Shown here piece after piece: positions 1-5,344 of a DNA stretch of 5,344 nucleotides. The stretch covers positions 1-5,344 of the forward strand of contig JALSPE010000012.1 in NCBI GenBank assembly GCA_026986085.1, read 5' to 3'. The notes below the pieces were generated by a model. The model saw nothing but the letters and a program-made list of their open reading frames with translations, made no database searches and had not been told where the DNA came from. The position numbers were made by a program, and so were the translations under genes. The stretch is from Campylobacteraceae bacterium. GTDB lineage: Bacteria; Campylobacterota; Campylobacteria; Campylobacterales; Sulfurovaceae. Within the stretch, counting starts at the first letter, position 1; each line of letters opens with the position of its first letter.

Positions 1-167
1 TTAATATAAAAGGTGCAAATAATAGCTCTATAAAGATTGAAACTACAGAAGAAAATAGTTATGAAAATTATAAAATATTCCTTAATAATAAAGAGATATT
101 AAAAGATAAAAGCAATAGTGAAAAAGAGAAAGCTATTGATAAAAGAAGTGAATACTTTTTAAACTAA
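1..167 (+). CDS. 3' end of an unrecognised plus-strand gene (partial)
   Basis: An open frame enters from the left edge (first whole codon at position 3) and runs 54 codons to a TAA at 165-167. There is no in-frame ATG inside it, so the start must lie outside the window. The peptide is strongly hydrophilic and rich in Lys, Glu, Asn and Ser; it ends in AIDKRSEYFLN and shows no membrane segment or motif that I recognise. A 54-codon open frame is unlikely but not impossible by chance in DNA this AT-rich. Support for a real gene end comes from the 13-bp perfect hairpin that begins inside its last codons, at 158-192. The gene converges on the minus-strand operon. No function can be assigned. Confidence 0.55.
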   Translation, partial: NIKGANNSSIKIETTEENSYENYKIFLNNKEILKDKSNSEKEKAIDKRSEYFLN

Positions 168-192
168 TATGGTAGGTGTATATTAGTTTAAA
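158..192 (+). terminator. Hairpin spanning the stop codon of the upstream gene; possible terminator or 3'-end stabiliser
   Basis: The arms 158-170 and 180-192 are perfect reverse complements (13 bp, TTTAAACTAATAT and ATATTAGTTTAAA) around a 9-nt G-rich loop (GGTAGGTGT). The TAA stop at 165-167 lies inside the left arm. The stem is almost all A-T and no U-run follows, so it is not a canonical rho-independent terminator. Its position at a gene end suggests termination or protection of the 3' end. On the minus strand it would lie far downstream of the operon. Confidence 0.4.
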
Positions 193-265
193 CAATAGTA
201 GCATATATTGAATTGTGTTGTATAGTTTGGATTAGATTAAATTATATTAGTAATTATTAAAAGTA

Positions 266-312
266 ATTTCAAATAGTAAGGACACGCGAATTCATTCGCA
301 TCTATTTGAGAT
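266..312 (+). repeat. REP-like palindromic element, copy 1
   Basis: The inner hairpin GCGAA-TTCA-TTCGC occupies 286-299. An outer stem surrounds it: 266-276 pairs with 302-312, 11 bp with one G-U wobble if transcribed on the plus strand (core TCAAATAG/CTATTTGA). The 5' side of the internal loop contains GTAAGGACAC. The 19-mer at 280-298 matches the minus-strand 19-mer at 357-339 at 16 of 19 positions. A short tag 5' of an imperfect palindrome, with a second copy in opposite orientation, is the layout of REP/BIME elements mobilised by Y1 (RAYT) transposases. The palindromes are seen directly; the REP assignment is inference, because other genomic copies cannot be checked here. Confidence 0.5.
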
Positions 313-322
313 AAAAAGTTAA

Positions 323-361
323 TTTTAGACTATTGCCTCGAATAAATTCGAGGGTCCAAAA
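323..361 (-). repeat. REP-like palindromic element, copy 2 (opposite orientation)
   Basis: The inner hairpin is a perfect 7-bp stem, CCTCGAA (336-342) and TTCGAGG (347-353), around the loop TAAA. An outer stem of TTTT-A-GAC (323-330) with GTC-C-AAAA (354-361) pairs with one A/C mismatch, leaving a 5-nt bulge at 331-335. Read on the minus strand, 357-339 is GGACCCTCGAATTTATTCG, which matches copy 1 at 16 of 19 positions. The differences still leave a perfect inner stem, which suggests that pairing is maintained. This could also work as a transcription terminator hairpin, although no T-run follows on the minus strand. Confidence 0.5.
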
Positions 362-418
362 AGAAGAGTAATAAATTTCTCTTTAAAAGTATTAAGTTTA
401 CTCCATATAAGTTTATAT

Positions 419-437
419 ATACCCGCGAATTAACTCT
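419..437 (+). repeat. Possible degenerate half copy of the REP-like element
   Basis: Positions 422-431 read CCCGCGAATT. Aligned to copy 1 (280-298), about 13 of 19 positions agree, including the block CGCGAATT (285-292 versus 424-431). The right half of the palindrome has been lost, so no hairpin forms. It is most easily read as a decayed third copy, but the shared block is only 8 bp and could be chance. Confidence 0.25.
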
Positions 438-482
438 AATATATTTTAACGGACATTCTTCGAAAATAGGCACTAATATATT

Positions 483-510
483 AATAAGATGCTAAAATAA
501 GCATCTTATT
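483..510. terminator. 11-bp hairpin, candidate bidirectional terminator
   Basis: AATAAGATGCT (483-493) and AGCATCTTATT (500-510) are perfect reverse complements around the 6-nt loop AAAATA. Allowing a one-base bulge, the stem continues outward through TTAA and into imperfectly paired AT-rich flanks from about 472 to 525. The right side continues with TAATTTAATA, a weak U-rich tail for plus-strand transcripts. Its place between convergent genes fits a two-way terminator, but the lack of a clean T-run keeps confidence moderate. Confidence 0.45.
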
Positions 511-543
511 TAATTTAATATAGTCAAGAACTGTAGTCACGAC

Positions 544-591
544 AAAAAACAGTTTCAAATGCCTATGTAGCAGGGCTTTGCAACTGTTTTT
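544..591 (-). terminator. A-tract/T-tract hairpin, candidate terminator of the minus-strand operon
   Basis: AAAAACAGTT (545-554) pairs perfectly with AACTGTTTTT (582-591) over 10 bp. The 27-nt apical region can form a small extra GCC/GGC pairing (561-563 with 574-576). Read on the minus strand, the right arm ends in an unbroken run of six T (549-544), the usual signal for rho-independent termination; on the plus strand the run is five T. It lies about 155 bp past the operon's last stop codon. The long loop and AT-rich stem make it weaker than a classic terminator. Confidence 0.5.
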
Positions 592-745
592 ATATAACAC
601 ACGGAATTTTTGGTAAAAACCATATAAAAGTTCGAATTATTGGTCTTGAATAGAAGTTTTATTGAAGAATGTTAGTTTTAAACCCAAACTATCAATAGAA
701 ATCACCAAACTAGAAATTTTCTTACATAATTTGGGATAATAAATT

Positions 746-1672
746 TTACTCTTTTATCTCTTTAATTTTCCAGCTACCATTTTTGGGATTATAGTTAGCG
801 TTATAAATATATCTTTGTTTTTTATTTGTTTCTGCTACAAGAGAGTATTTGAATTTTATAGCTTCTAATTTTAAACTGTTTTTACCAGTTACTTTTATCT
901 TTCTTATATGAAGTTCTGGGTTTGGAATTGTTAGTAGTTTGTGTGGTTTATTCTCTAACTTTCCATTACTGAATTTAAAAGCATAAAGAGAGTTATCTAG
1001 GGCATTTCCAGCTAAGAGGTATTTACTGCTTTTACTCTTTAGCATTGTAATAGTTAATGCATCAAAATTATCTATTTCGGTGTTGTAACTCTTATCTTTA
1101 GGGTTAATTTTGTAAACTCTTCCTCTGCTGCCTTTGTAGTTACTTTTATCTATTGCACTTGCATATAGATAGCCACTGTCGCAGTCAAATGTTATTGAAA
1201 TTAAGCCATAAGGGTTAGAGGCATTTGGAGTAACATCTTTTACCTCTAGCCACTTGCTTAACTCGCCACTATTGCTACTTAATTTATAGATAGCCTTTTG
1301 TAGGTTAAATGTATTATTTTTTATACTAATAAATGGATTTGGAGTTAGGTAGATATCCCCTTTGTTATCTATTATATATGTCCCTAAAGCGTCAAATCTC
1401 TCCCAACTTTTTTTGTGTAAAACTTTATTAAAGCCTCTTCCATAATAGAATGCTACTCCTTTAAATCTATTTTGACTTAAATCTATAATTGGTTGTCTAA
1501 TATTTAAGTTGTATAGAAATCTAGGTAGAGTTACGCAACTTCTTACTTTATCAAACTCTTCTAGCTTAAAATTGCTCTCTTTATCTTGGTTTGAACCACT
1601 ATTAAATAGTAAGAAGTATGAAGCTCCCGCTAGAATTAGCAGAACTATAAATATTGGTGCTAGTTTTTTCAT
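746..1672 (-). CDS. Membrane-anchored periplasmic protein with beta-propeller-like repeats (unknown function)
   Basis: This 308-residue protein is the last gene of the operon. Residues 4-23 are a hydrophobic segment after MKK and would serve as a signal anchor or uncleaved signal peptide. The rest is polar and strand-rich. Segments of about 45 residues start with a hydrophobic strand and end in Tyr- or Lys-rich strands: roughly 97-140 (GTYIIDNKGDIYLTP), 156-193 (ITFDCDSGYLYASA then GRVYKINP), 203-240 (ITMLKSKSSKYLLAG then SLYAFKFSNGK) and 256-303. This is the texture of a beta-propeller (WD40-, NHL- or SMP30-like), but no family was firmly recognised and no catalytic motif was seen. Two cysteines (46 and 164) could form one disulfide. 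The start is supported by GAGG at 1683-1680 with a 7-nt spacer. Its ATG overlaps the stop of the upstream amine-oxidase-like gene by 4 bp (ATGA), so it is probably translated with that gene and may be its partner. Confidence 0.75.
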   Translation of the reverse strand: MKKLAPIFIVLLILAGASYFLLFNSGSNQDKESNFKLEEFDKVRSCVTLPRFLYNLNIRQPIIDLSQNRFKGVAFYYGRGFNKVLHKKSWERFDALGTYIIDNKGDIYLTPNPFISIKNNTFNLQKAIYKLSSNSGELSKWLEVKDVTPNASNPYGLISITFDCDSGYLYASAIDKSNYKGSRGRVYKINPKDKSYNTEIDNFDALTITMLKSKSSKYLLAGNALDNSLYAFKFSNGKLENKPHKLLTIPNPELHIRKIKVTGKNSLKLEAIKFKYSLVAETNKKQRYIYNANYNPKNGSWKIKEIKE

Positions 1673-3561
1673 TTATTAACCTCTGATATTGGTATAAATT
1701 TTGGTCCTACTGTGCATGGATAGAGTTTAACTATTGGGTTTCCTTTATTATCTATTCCACTATCTGCCCAGCAATATTCATGCCCTGCTCTGTCATCATT
1801 TTGAACCTTTGGAACATACCAAATTACAGAGTTTGCTGCCTCTATTACTTCATCATTTAAATAGCCCTCTACTCCATCTTCATCTAATTTACAGCAAGAG
1901 CCAAGTGTTAAGAGGTCTTCATCCCCCTCATTTTCGTGGAATTTAGTAACAAATACCCTCTCGTTATCTCCTCTGCTTCCATCTTTAAATTGTCCACGAT
2001 TTGGCTCTATATAATAACCACTCTTATCATCATCTACACTTTTAACTCTGTATAGATACCTGTTTTCATAGAGTTCATCACTTTTACTGCTTTGGTATTT
2101 ACCCTCTATTTGCCACTCTTTCCATTTTTTATTTTCATAAGTTGCAAAATCCTCACCACCTGCTAAATCTATATCTAGCCTCATTACTGGGCGATATATT
2201 GCTTTGTTTGAACAACCTCTCCCTAAATTTACACCAACAACTCTAAATGAGCCATCATTATAAAATTCAAATCTATTTTGATATCTGTAGTTACAAGCCA
2301 TTGGCCATTTTGGATTTCTAAAATCTTGCATAATATAAAAACCAATCTTTTTACCACCCTCTACAATTGGTCTAATTTGTGGCCCGTTAAATGCTAAAAC
2401 TACAGATGTAGAGAACATAGGACACCCCATTGCATCGTTATATCCAAAGGTATATTCATTATTTTCACCCTTTACAAACTCTACTTTATGTCCAGCCACA
2501 ACAGAAGTTGTATTTGTATCTAGCTTATCTGCCCCCAAGCCTTTGTATGCCACATGCCAATCTACAATTTTTAAAGATTTTGCTACACTTTTATCTTTAA
2601 ATTTTAAATCTCTAATCTCTAACCCGTCAGAGCCTGTTAAGTGATATATAAAGCTCCATCCATCTCTTGTTAAGTTATTATCTTTTTGGCAATAGTTCTC
2701 CATAATATATCTATTTTGTAAACTTCTCTCATCTATACAAGCTGGTGTATATGTTTTGCCAAGCCCAGCCCACTTTGCTGCTGCTAATTTTAAATCTGTT
2801 AAATCTACAATTGCCCACAAGGCTCTTTGTTTTTGATGGTCTGCAAATGTTGGGGCAACACAGAGATGATTTTTATCTTCGCATGGAGATTCTTTTAAAT
2901 TTGTTCTAACATTTGCCATAGATAGTTCATTTGGGGTAGGTTTATGCCCCAACTCTTTAGTTATAGATGGTGATTTTAGAGCAATAGCTTTTGCTATGCG
3001 AGTTAATCTATTGCTAATATCTGGCTGCATATTTGCATATCTGTTTACAGAGACAACTCTTCTTTTTTTAACATTTACAATAGCTCTTGTTGTTGCATTT
3101 GTAGCAAAATTATACTTTTCTACAACATAGCAGTTGTTATCTTTACACTCAGCTTTGACCTTTTTATCCATTACAGAGGCGATAGCTGGTTGAACTCTCA
3201 TAATATCATTATGAAGCAAAATACCTTTATCTGTTTTTGTATCGCTTAAAAACTCTCTATTTTTAAGAGCCACCTCTTGAGCTATCTCTCCTTTACTATC
3301 TAGCTCATTACTCTCAAGTGGCAAGACGCTTTTTCCCTCTCTATAATTTGCTGCTAAAACTTTAACATAATTTTTTACCTCATCAATATCTGCTATTTTA
3401 TCGCTATAATCTGGCAAAATAATTTGCTTATCAGATTTATCGCTAAGAGCCTCTTTAATAGCTGCTTCTTGCTTTTTAACCTGCTTATTCATATATACGC
3501 CACCAATAGCCCCCAAGCCAATAATTAAAAGCCCTATAGATATTTTAATCTCTTTTGTCAT
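1669..3561 (-). CDS. Membrane-anchored copper-amine-oxidase-like protein lacking the copper-binding histidines
   Basis: The 630-residue length is close to that of compact bacterial copper amine oxidases. Residues 8-24 form an N-terminal anchor, so the body should be periplasmic. Blocks matching the family by eye, in order: an N2-like region at about 55-180, ending TRAIVNVKKRRVVSVN and a conserved-type QP at 179-180; an N3-like region with ALWAIVDLTDLKLAAAKW (247-264); DGLEIRDLKF (312-321); CNYRYQNRFEFYNDGSF (423-439); RLDID (461-465); and VIWYV (579-583) followed by RAGHEYCW. Asn424-Tyr425 align with the Asn-Tyr of the topaquinone motif, where the next residue is normally Asp or Glu but is Arg426 here. 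The paired copper ligands His-x-His align with Ala454-x-Tyr456, and the third His with Asn588. The catalytic-base Asp could not be placed. Normal amine oxidation is therefore doubtful. Thirteen cysteines suggest disulfides. The gene overlaps the TraB/GumN gene by 17 bp upstream and the propeller-like gene by 4 bp downstream. Homology is by remembered consensus, not by search. Confidence 0.7.
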   Translation of the reverse strand: MTKEIKISIGLLIIGLGAIGGVYMNKQVKKQEAAIKEALSDKSDKQIILPDYSDKIADIDEVKNYVKVLAANYREGKSVLPLESNELDSKGEIAQEVALKNREFLSDTKTDKGILLHNDIMRVQPAIASVMDKKVKAECKDNNCYVVEKYNFATNATTRAIVNVKKRRVVSVNRYANMQPDISNRLTRIAKAIALKSPSITKELGHKPTPNELSMANVRTNLKESPCEDKNHLCVAPTFADHQKQRALWAIVDLTDLKLAAAKWAGLGKTYTPACIDERSLQNRYIMENYCQKDNNLTRDGWSFIYHLTGSDGLEIRDLKFKDKSVAKSLKIVDWHVAYKGLGADKLDTNTTSVVAGHKVEFVKGENNEYTFGYNDAMGCPMFSTSVVLAFNGPQIRPIVEGGKKIGFYIMQDFRNPKWPMACNYRYQNRFEFYNDGSFRVVGVNLGRGCSNKAIYRPVMRLDIDLAGGEDFATYENKKWKEWQIEGKYQSSKSDELYENRYLYRVKSVDDDKSGYYIEPNRGQFKDGSRGDNERVFVTKFHENEGDEDLLTLGSCCKLDEDGVEGYLNDEVIEAANSVIWYVPKVQNDDRAGHEYCWADSGIDNKGNPIVKLYPCTVGPKFIPISEVNK

Positions 3562-4498
3562 CTTTTTTTACCTCCTTGTAATCTACTCTTTTAACAATGT
3601 AACCATCTTTTTTAAGTAATTCAACAACACTATCTTTACCTATAAAGTGCATAGCACCAAAAGCAAAGAGATAGAGCTTTTTATCTTTTGTAATCTTTTC
3701 TATTCGTTTTGTCATTTTTAAATTTCTATCAAAGAGTAGCTTTTTATTTACTCTATCTTTTAACTCTTTTGGCAAATCTATAAAATCATTACTTTGCTTA
3801 TTTAATTTATCTATGGCTTTGGTATCTCCTGCAAAGTAGAATTTAAGTAACTCATCTGTAAAGTTTGGATACTTTATATAAAAATCTAAACTTTTATCTA
3901 ATATTTGAATTAACTCTTCTTGACTAAAGTCATTAAATAAAGAGAGTTGCTCTTCTACTTTTTCTATACCTCCACCAAACTTCTTTTTAGATAGAGCATA
4001 GTTAAATATTTCACTATCTAGGGGTTTATACTCTCTATATTTTATCTGTGCTTCTAATCCACTTAACATAAAACTAATAGCCCAAATTTTCATCTTGTCA
4101 AACCCTTTTGTGTCAAACATAGGATTTATACTTTTTAGGAAGCTATCTAATTTTTGATATGTTTTTTTTGGCAGTATATCACTAAGTGTTTTATTATCAT
4201 CTCGCATCATTGCTTTTGTTATAGCCATTTTTGTTAAAAAATCTAGTGGTATTTCGGTATAAACACTATCTGCTCTATCAATTAAACCTTTTGCTACAGG
4301 CACAATATCTTTTGTAATTATTGGGTTGGGTAGATGCATTGTTCCAAATAGATAAAACTTTTCATCACCCTTTGTAACTTGCCAAATAAGAGGTTTCGCA
4401 CTTTGTATGCTATTGTTATCGCCTTTTGGTTTTATACTTAAATCTACCCTTGCAAAAATAGATATTGTAAAAAATATTGCTACTAAAATTATTTTCAT
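3545..4498 (-). CDS. Exported TraB/GumN (Tiki-like) family protein
   Basis: The 317-residue protein begins with a signal peptide (residues 1-16, probable cleavage after SIFA). It carries the TraB/PrgY/GumN signatures: an early Trp followed by FGTMH (51-55), a conserved-type Glu in YTEIP (Glu82), GIEKVEEQLSLF (177-188), FDRN (256-259), and a C-terminal GAMHFIGKDSVVELL (281-295) followed by GYIV. The two Gly-x-x-His motifs and the Glu are the residues proposed as metal-binding or catalytic in this family, whose animal member Tiki is a metalloprotease. Bacterial members are mostly of unknown substrate. The length is normal and the motifs are intact, so an active periplasmic metallo-enzyme is plausible. 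The start is supported by GGAG at 4510-4507 with an 8-nt spacer, and the ATG overlaps the stop of the upstream peptidase gene by 4 bp. Its 3' end overlaps the amine-oxidase-like gene by 17 bp. Confidence 0.85.
   Translation of the reverse strand: MKIILVAIFFTISIFARVDLSIKPKGDNNSIQSAKPLIWQVTKGDEKFYLFGTMHLPNPIITKDIVPVAKGLIDRADSVYTEIPLDFLTKMAITKAMMRDDNKTLSDILPKKTYQKLDSFLKSINPMFDTKGFDKMKIWAISFMLSGLEAQIKYREYKPLDSEIFNYALSKKKFGGGIEKVEEQLSLFNDFSQEELIQILDKSLDFYIKYPNFTDELLKFYFAGDTKAIDKLNKQSNDFIDLPKELKDRVNKKLLFDRNLKMTKRIEKITKDKKLYLFAFGAMHFIGKDSVVELLKKDGYIVKRVDYKEVKKDDKRD
3571..3577 (-). promoter_or_regulatory. Strong Shine-Dalgarno site of the amine-oxidase-like gene, inside the upstream coding sequence
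   Basis: AAGGAGG (3577 down to 3571 on the minus strand) is a near-perfect match to the 16S rRNA 3' end and lies 9 nt before the ATG at 3561. It is embedded in the last codons of the TraB/GumN gene (Lys-Glu-Val). It fixes the start of the downstream gene at 3561 rather than at Met24. It is the strongest ribosome site in the operon, so this gene may be made at a higher rate than its neighbours. Confidence 0.75.
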
Positions 4499-5217
4499 CT
4501 TAACATCTCCGGTCTATATTCAAAATGCATAGTATCGTAGTGATACCACTTTCCACCCCAAATAAAGCCGTGTCTCTCAAAAATATCTACAATAGCTTTT
4601 GGAATTTGGTTGCGATATCTGTATCCACCTTTACTCCAGCGCCAATAGGCAGAGTATTTTACATTAATATCGATAGCTGCCCCAAAAGAGTGGACACTCA
4701 GCCTTTTAGTTCCAGCAATTACACGCCACTTAAAAGTGCCTCCAATTGGGTATAGATATTTTTTATATTTAGCAGGTAGCCTCTTTAAATCTGCTACAAC
4801 TGCTCTTAAAGCTCTATCTACACCCTCTTTTTTTGTAACTTTTACCAAAGAGCCATCAACCCATCTGATTGTAGTTAAATTTCTCTTAACTTCATTTGCA
4901 CTATTGCCATATATTGAGCGAAAAAGTGGCTCATATCTAATGCGTCCTGGGTCATAATTTTTAGGTAAGCTCTTTACCCAGTATTTAGGGTAGTTAAATC
5001 TAAACATATCTTCTATATCAGGTTGATTTAAAAGAGTATTAAAGTTTTTACTCTTACTATCATTATACAAAAAACTTTCACCATTTTGCATAATAATATG
5101 GTTATTTTTACAAGCTTTTATTGAGATGTAACTATCTACCAACTTTTGAGCATTGCTATCGCAATTTGAATATATAAAATTTGTTAAGAGTGTTGCAACT
5201 ATTAATAATCTTTTCAT
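4495..5217 (-). CDS. Exported M15-family (LAS-type) peptidoglycan peptidase
   Basis: The 240-residue protein has an N-terminal signal peptide (about residues 1-17, MKRLLIVATLL...). Its C-terminal half holds the complete zinc site of the M15/LAS group: SVHSFGAAIDI gives the ligands His176 and Asp183 (H-x6-D), and WYHYDTMHFEYRP gives Asp228-x-x-His231, with Asp228 as catalytic base and His231 as third ligand. The preceding FIWGGKW block is typical of the M15 subgroup that includes VanY-like and endolysin-like L-Ala-D-Glu peptidases (Peptidase_M15_4). The expected role is cleavage of peptidoglycan stem peptides in the periplasm. Whether it cuts D-Ala-D-Ala or another bond cannot be told. Residues 20-130 form an unassigned N-terminal region with many aromatic residues. 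The start at 5217 has GGAG at 5228-5225 with a 7-nt spacer, and its ATG overlaps the stop of the upstream gene. Confidence 0.88.
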   Translation of the reverse strand: MKRLLIVATLLTNFIYSNCDSNAQKLVDSYISIKACKNNHIIMQNGESFLYNDSKSKNFNTLLNQPDIEDMFRFNYPKYWVKSLPKNYDPGRIRYEPLFRSIYGNSANEVKRNLTTIRWVDGSLVKVTKKEGVDRALRAVVADLKRLPAKYKKYLYPIGGTFKWRVIAGTKRLSVHSFGAAIDINVKYSAYWRWSKGGYRYRNQIPKAIVDIFERHGFIWGGKWYHYDTMHFEYRPEMLR

Positions 5218-5344
5218 TTTTTTTCTCCAAATAGTGGATTACCACTCTTTTTATGCCACTTTAAAATATAATCCCATGCATCTTTTGAGTTATCTACCAT
5301 CTTAAATATATCTAAATCTTTTTGCGATATCATACCCTCTTCTA
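5214..5344 (-). CDS. C-terminal end of a probable LOG-family (TIGR00730) Rossmann-fold protein (partial)
   Basis: The first whole codon in the window is at 5342-5340, and 42 codons run to a TGA at 5216-5214. The peptide begins EEGMISQKDLDIFKMVD and continues with NSKDAWDYILKWHKK. The pattern 'GMI-x-x-x-DL-D/N-I/L-F-x-x-V/T-D' followed by a helix containing an A-W/V-x-x-I core resembles the C-terminus of LOG/TIGR00730 proteins, which include cytokinin-activating phosphoribohydrolases and related nucleotide-monophosphate hydrolases. The diagnostic PGGxGTxxE motif would lie outside the window, so the call rests on the tail only. No signal peptide can be judged. Its stop overlaps the peptidase start by 3 bp (the run ATGA at 5217-5214), so it is the most upstream visible gene of the operon. 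The promoter must lie beyond the right edge. Confidence 0.55.
   Translation of the reverse strand, partial: EEGMISQKDLDIFKMVDNSKDAWDYILKWHKKSGNPLFGEKK

Larger units (their letters stand above)
168..745. other. Intergenic region between convergent genes; no convincing gene, many hairpins
   Basis: This 578-base stretch lies between the TAA of the plus-strand partial gene and the TAA of the minus-strand operon. No frame on either strand has a good start, a ribosome binding site and an open length comparable to the neighbours. It holds two related palindromic elements (266-312 and 323-361), a half copy near 419-437, an 11-bp hairpin (483-510) and a 10-bp A-tract/T-tract hairpin (545-591). A short plus-strand open stretch at 650-739, without an ATG, could be a gene relic but is not called. 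No tRNA, rRNA or CRISPR array was seen. Confidence 0.7.

Noticed and set aside
540..625. Possible CRISPR repeat or tracrRNA-like segment around the 545-591 hairpin
   Set aside because: There is no second copy of the sequence, no regular spacing and no cas gene in the window. A terminator-like hairpin explains it better.
453..672. Inverted repeat ACATTCTTC (453-461) and GAAGAATGT (664-672) as possible ends of a small transposable element
   Set aside because: The match is only 9 bp with no extension and no target-site duplication. Such a pair is expected by chance in an AT-rich region of this size.
610..680. GTTCGAAT at 630-637 resembles the T-loop of a tRNA
   Set aside because: The flanking bases do not form a T stem, and there is no acceptor stem, anticodon arm or D arm around it. 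It is a chance match in AT-rich DNA.
684..712. Direct repeat CCAAACTA at 684-691 and 705-712, 21 bp apart, as a possible operator
   Set aside because: It sits downstream of the operon with no promoter or gene start nearby, and an 8-bp repeat of this composition is not surprising.
1734..1946. Plus-strand open frame of 70 codons
   Set aside because: It lies wholly inside the amine-oxidase-like gene on the other strand, has no plausible domain (Leu/His-rich composition) and no good ribosome site. It is a shadow frame.
4525..4957. Two overlapping plus-strand open frames (4525-4755 and 4736-4957)
   Set aside because: Both are antisense to the M15 peptidase, whose zinc-site motifs show that the minus frame is the real one. 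They match nothing recognisable.
5160..5217. M15 peptidase as a lipoprotein (Cys19 after a hydrophobic segment)
   Set aside because: The residues before the cysteine (Y-S-N-C) do not fit the lipobox L-x-G/A-C, so a normal signal peptide is more likely.

Overview
The window is AT-rich. The coding part is a compact minus-strand operon whose gene junctions overlap, with short Lys/Ile/Asn-rich proteins, good GGAG-type ribosome binding sites and exported proteins. This style suits a Campylobacterota (epsilonproteobacterial) genome such as a Sulfurimonas- or Sulfurovum-like organism. That placement is inferred from composition and gene style, not from a marker gene.

Layout. Positions 1-167 hold the 3' end of an unrecognised plus-strand gene. 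Positions 168-745 hold no convincing gene but are rich in secondary structure: a 13-bp hairpin around the end of the upstream gene, two related palindromes in opposite orientation that resemble REP/BIME elements plus a half copy, and two further hairpins that are candidate terminators between the convergent genes. From 5344 down to 746 there is one minus-strand operon of five genes. In transcription order they are: the end of a probable LOG-family (TIGR00730) Rossmann-fold protein; an exported M15-type LAS metallopeptidase (D,D- or L,D-peptidase-like); an exported TraB/GumN (Tiki-like) protein; a 630-residue membrane-anchored protein that aligns by eye along its length with copper amine oxidases; and a 308-residue membrane-anchored protein with beta-propeller-like repeats. 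The junctions overlap by 3, 4, 17 and 4 bp, so translation is probably coupled.

Working together. Four of the five products carry an N-terminal signal or anchor and should act in the periplasm or envelope. The most interesting gene is the amine-oxidase-like one. It keeps the Asn-Tyr pair at the site where copper amine oxidases make their topaquinone cofactor, but the three histidines that bind copper appear to be replaced. It is therefore either a pseudoenzyme or has a different chemistry. Its 4-bp overlap with the propeller-like gene suggests the two products act together. The link to the peptidoglycan peptidase and the TraB/GumN protein suggests an envelope role, but the substrate cannot be read from the sequence.
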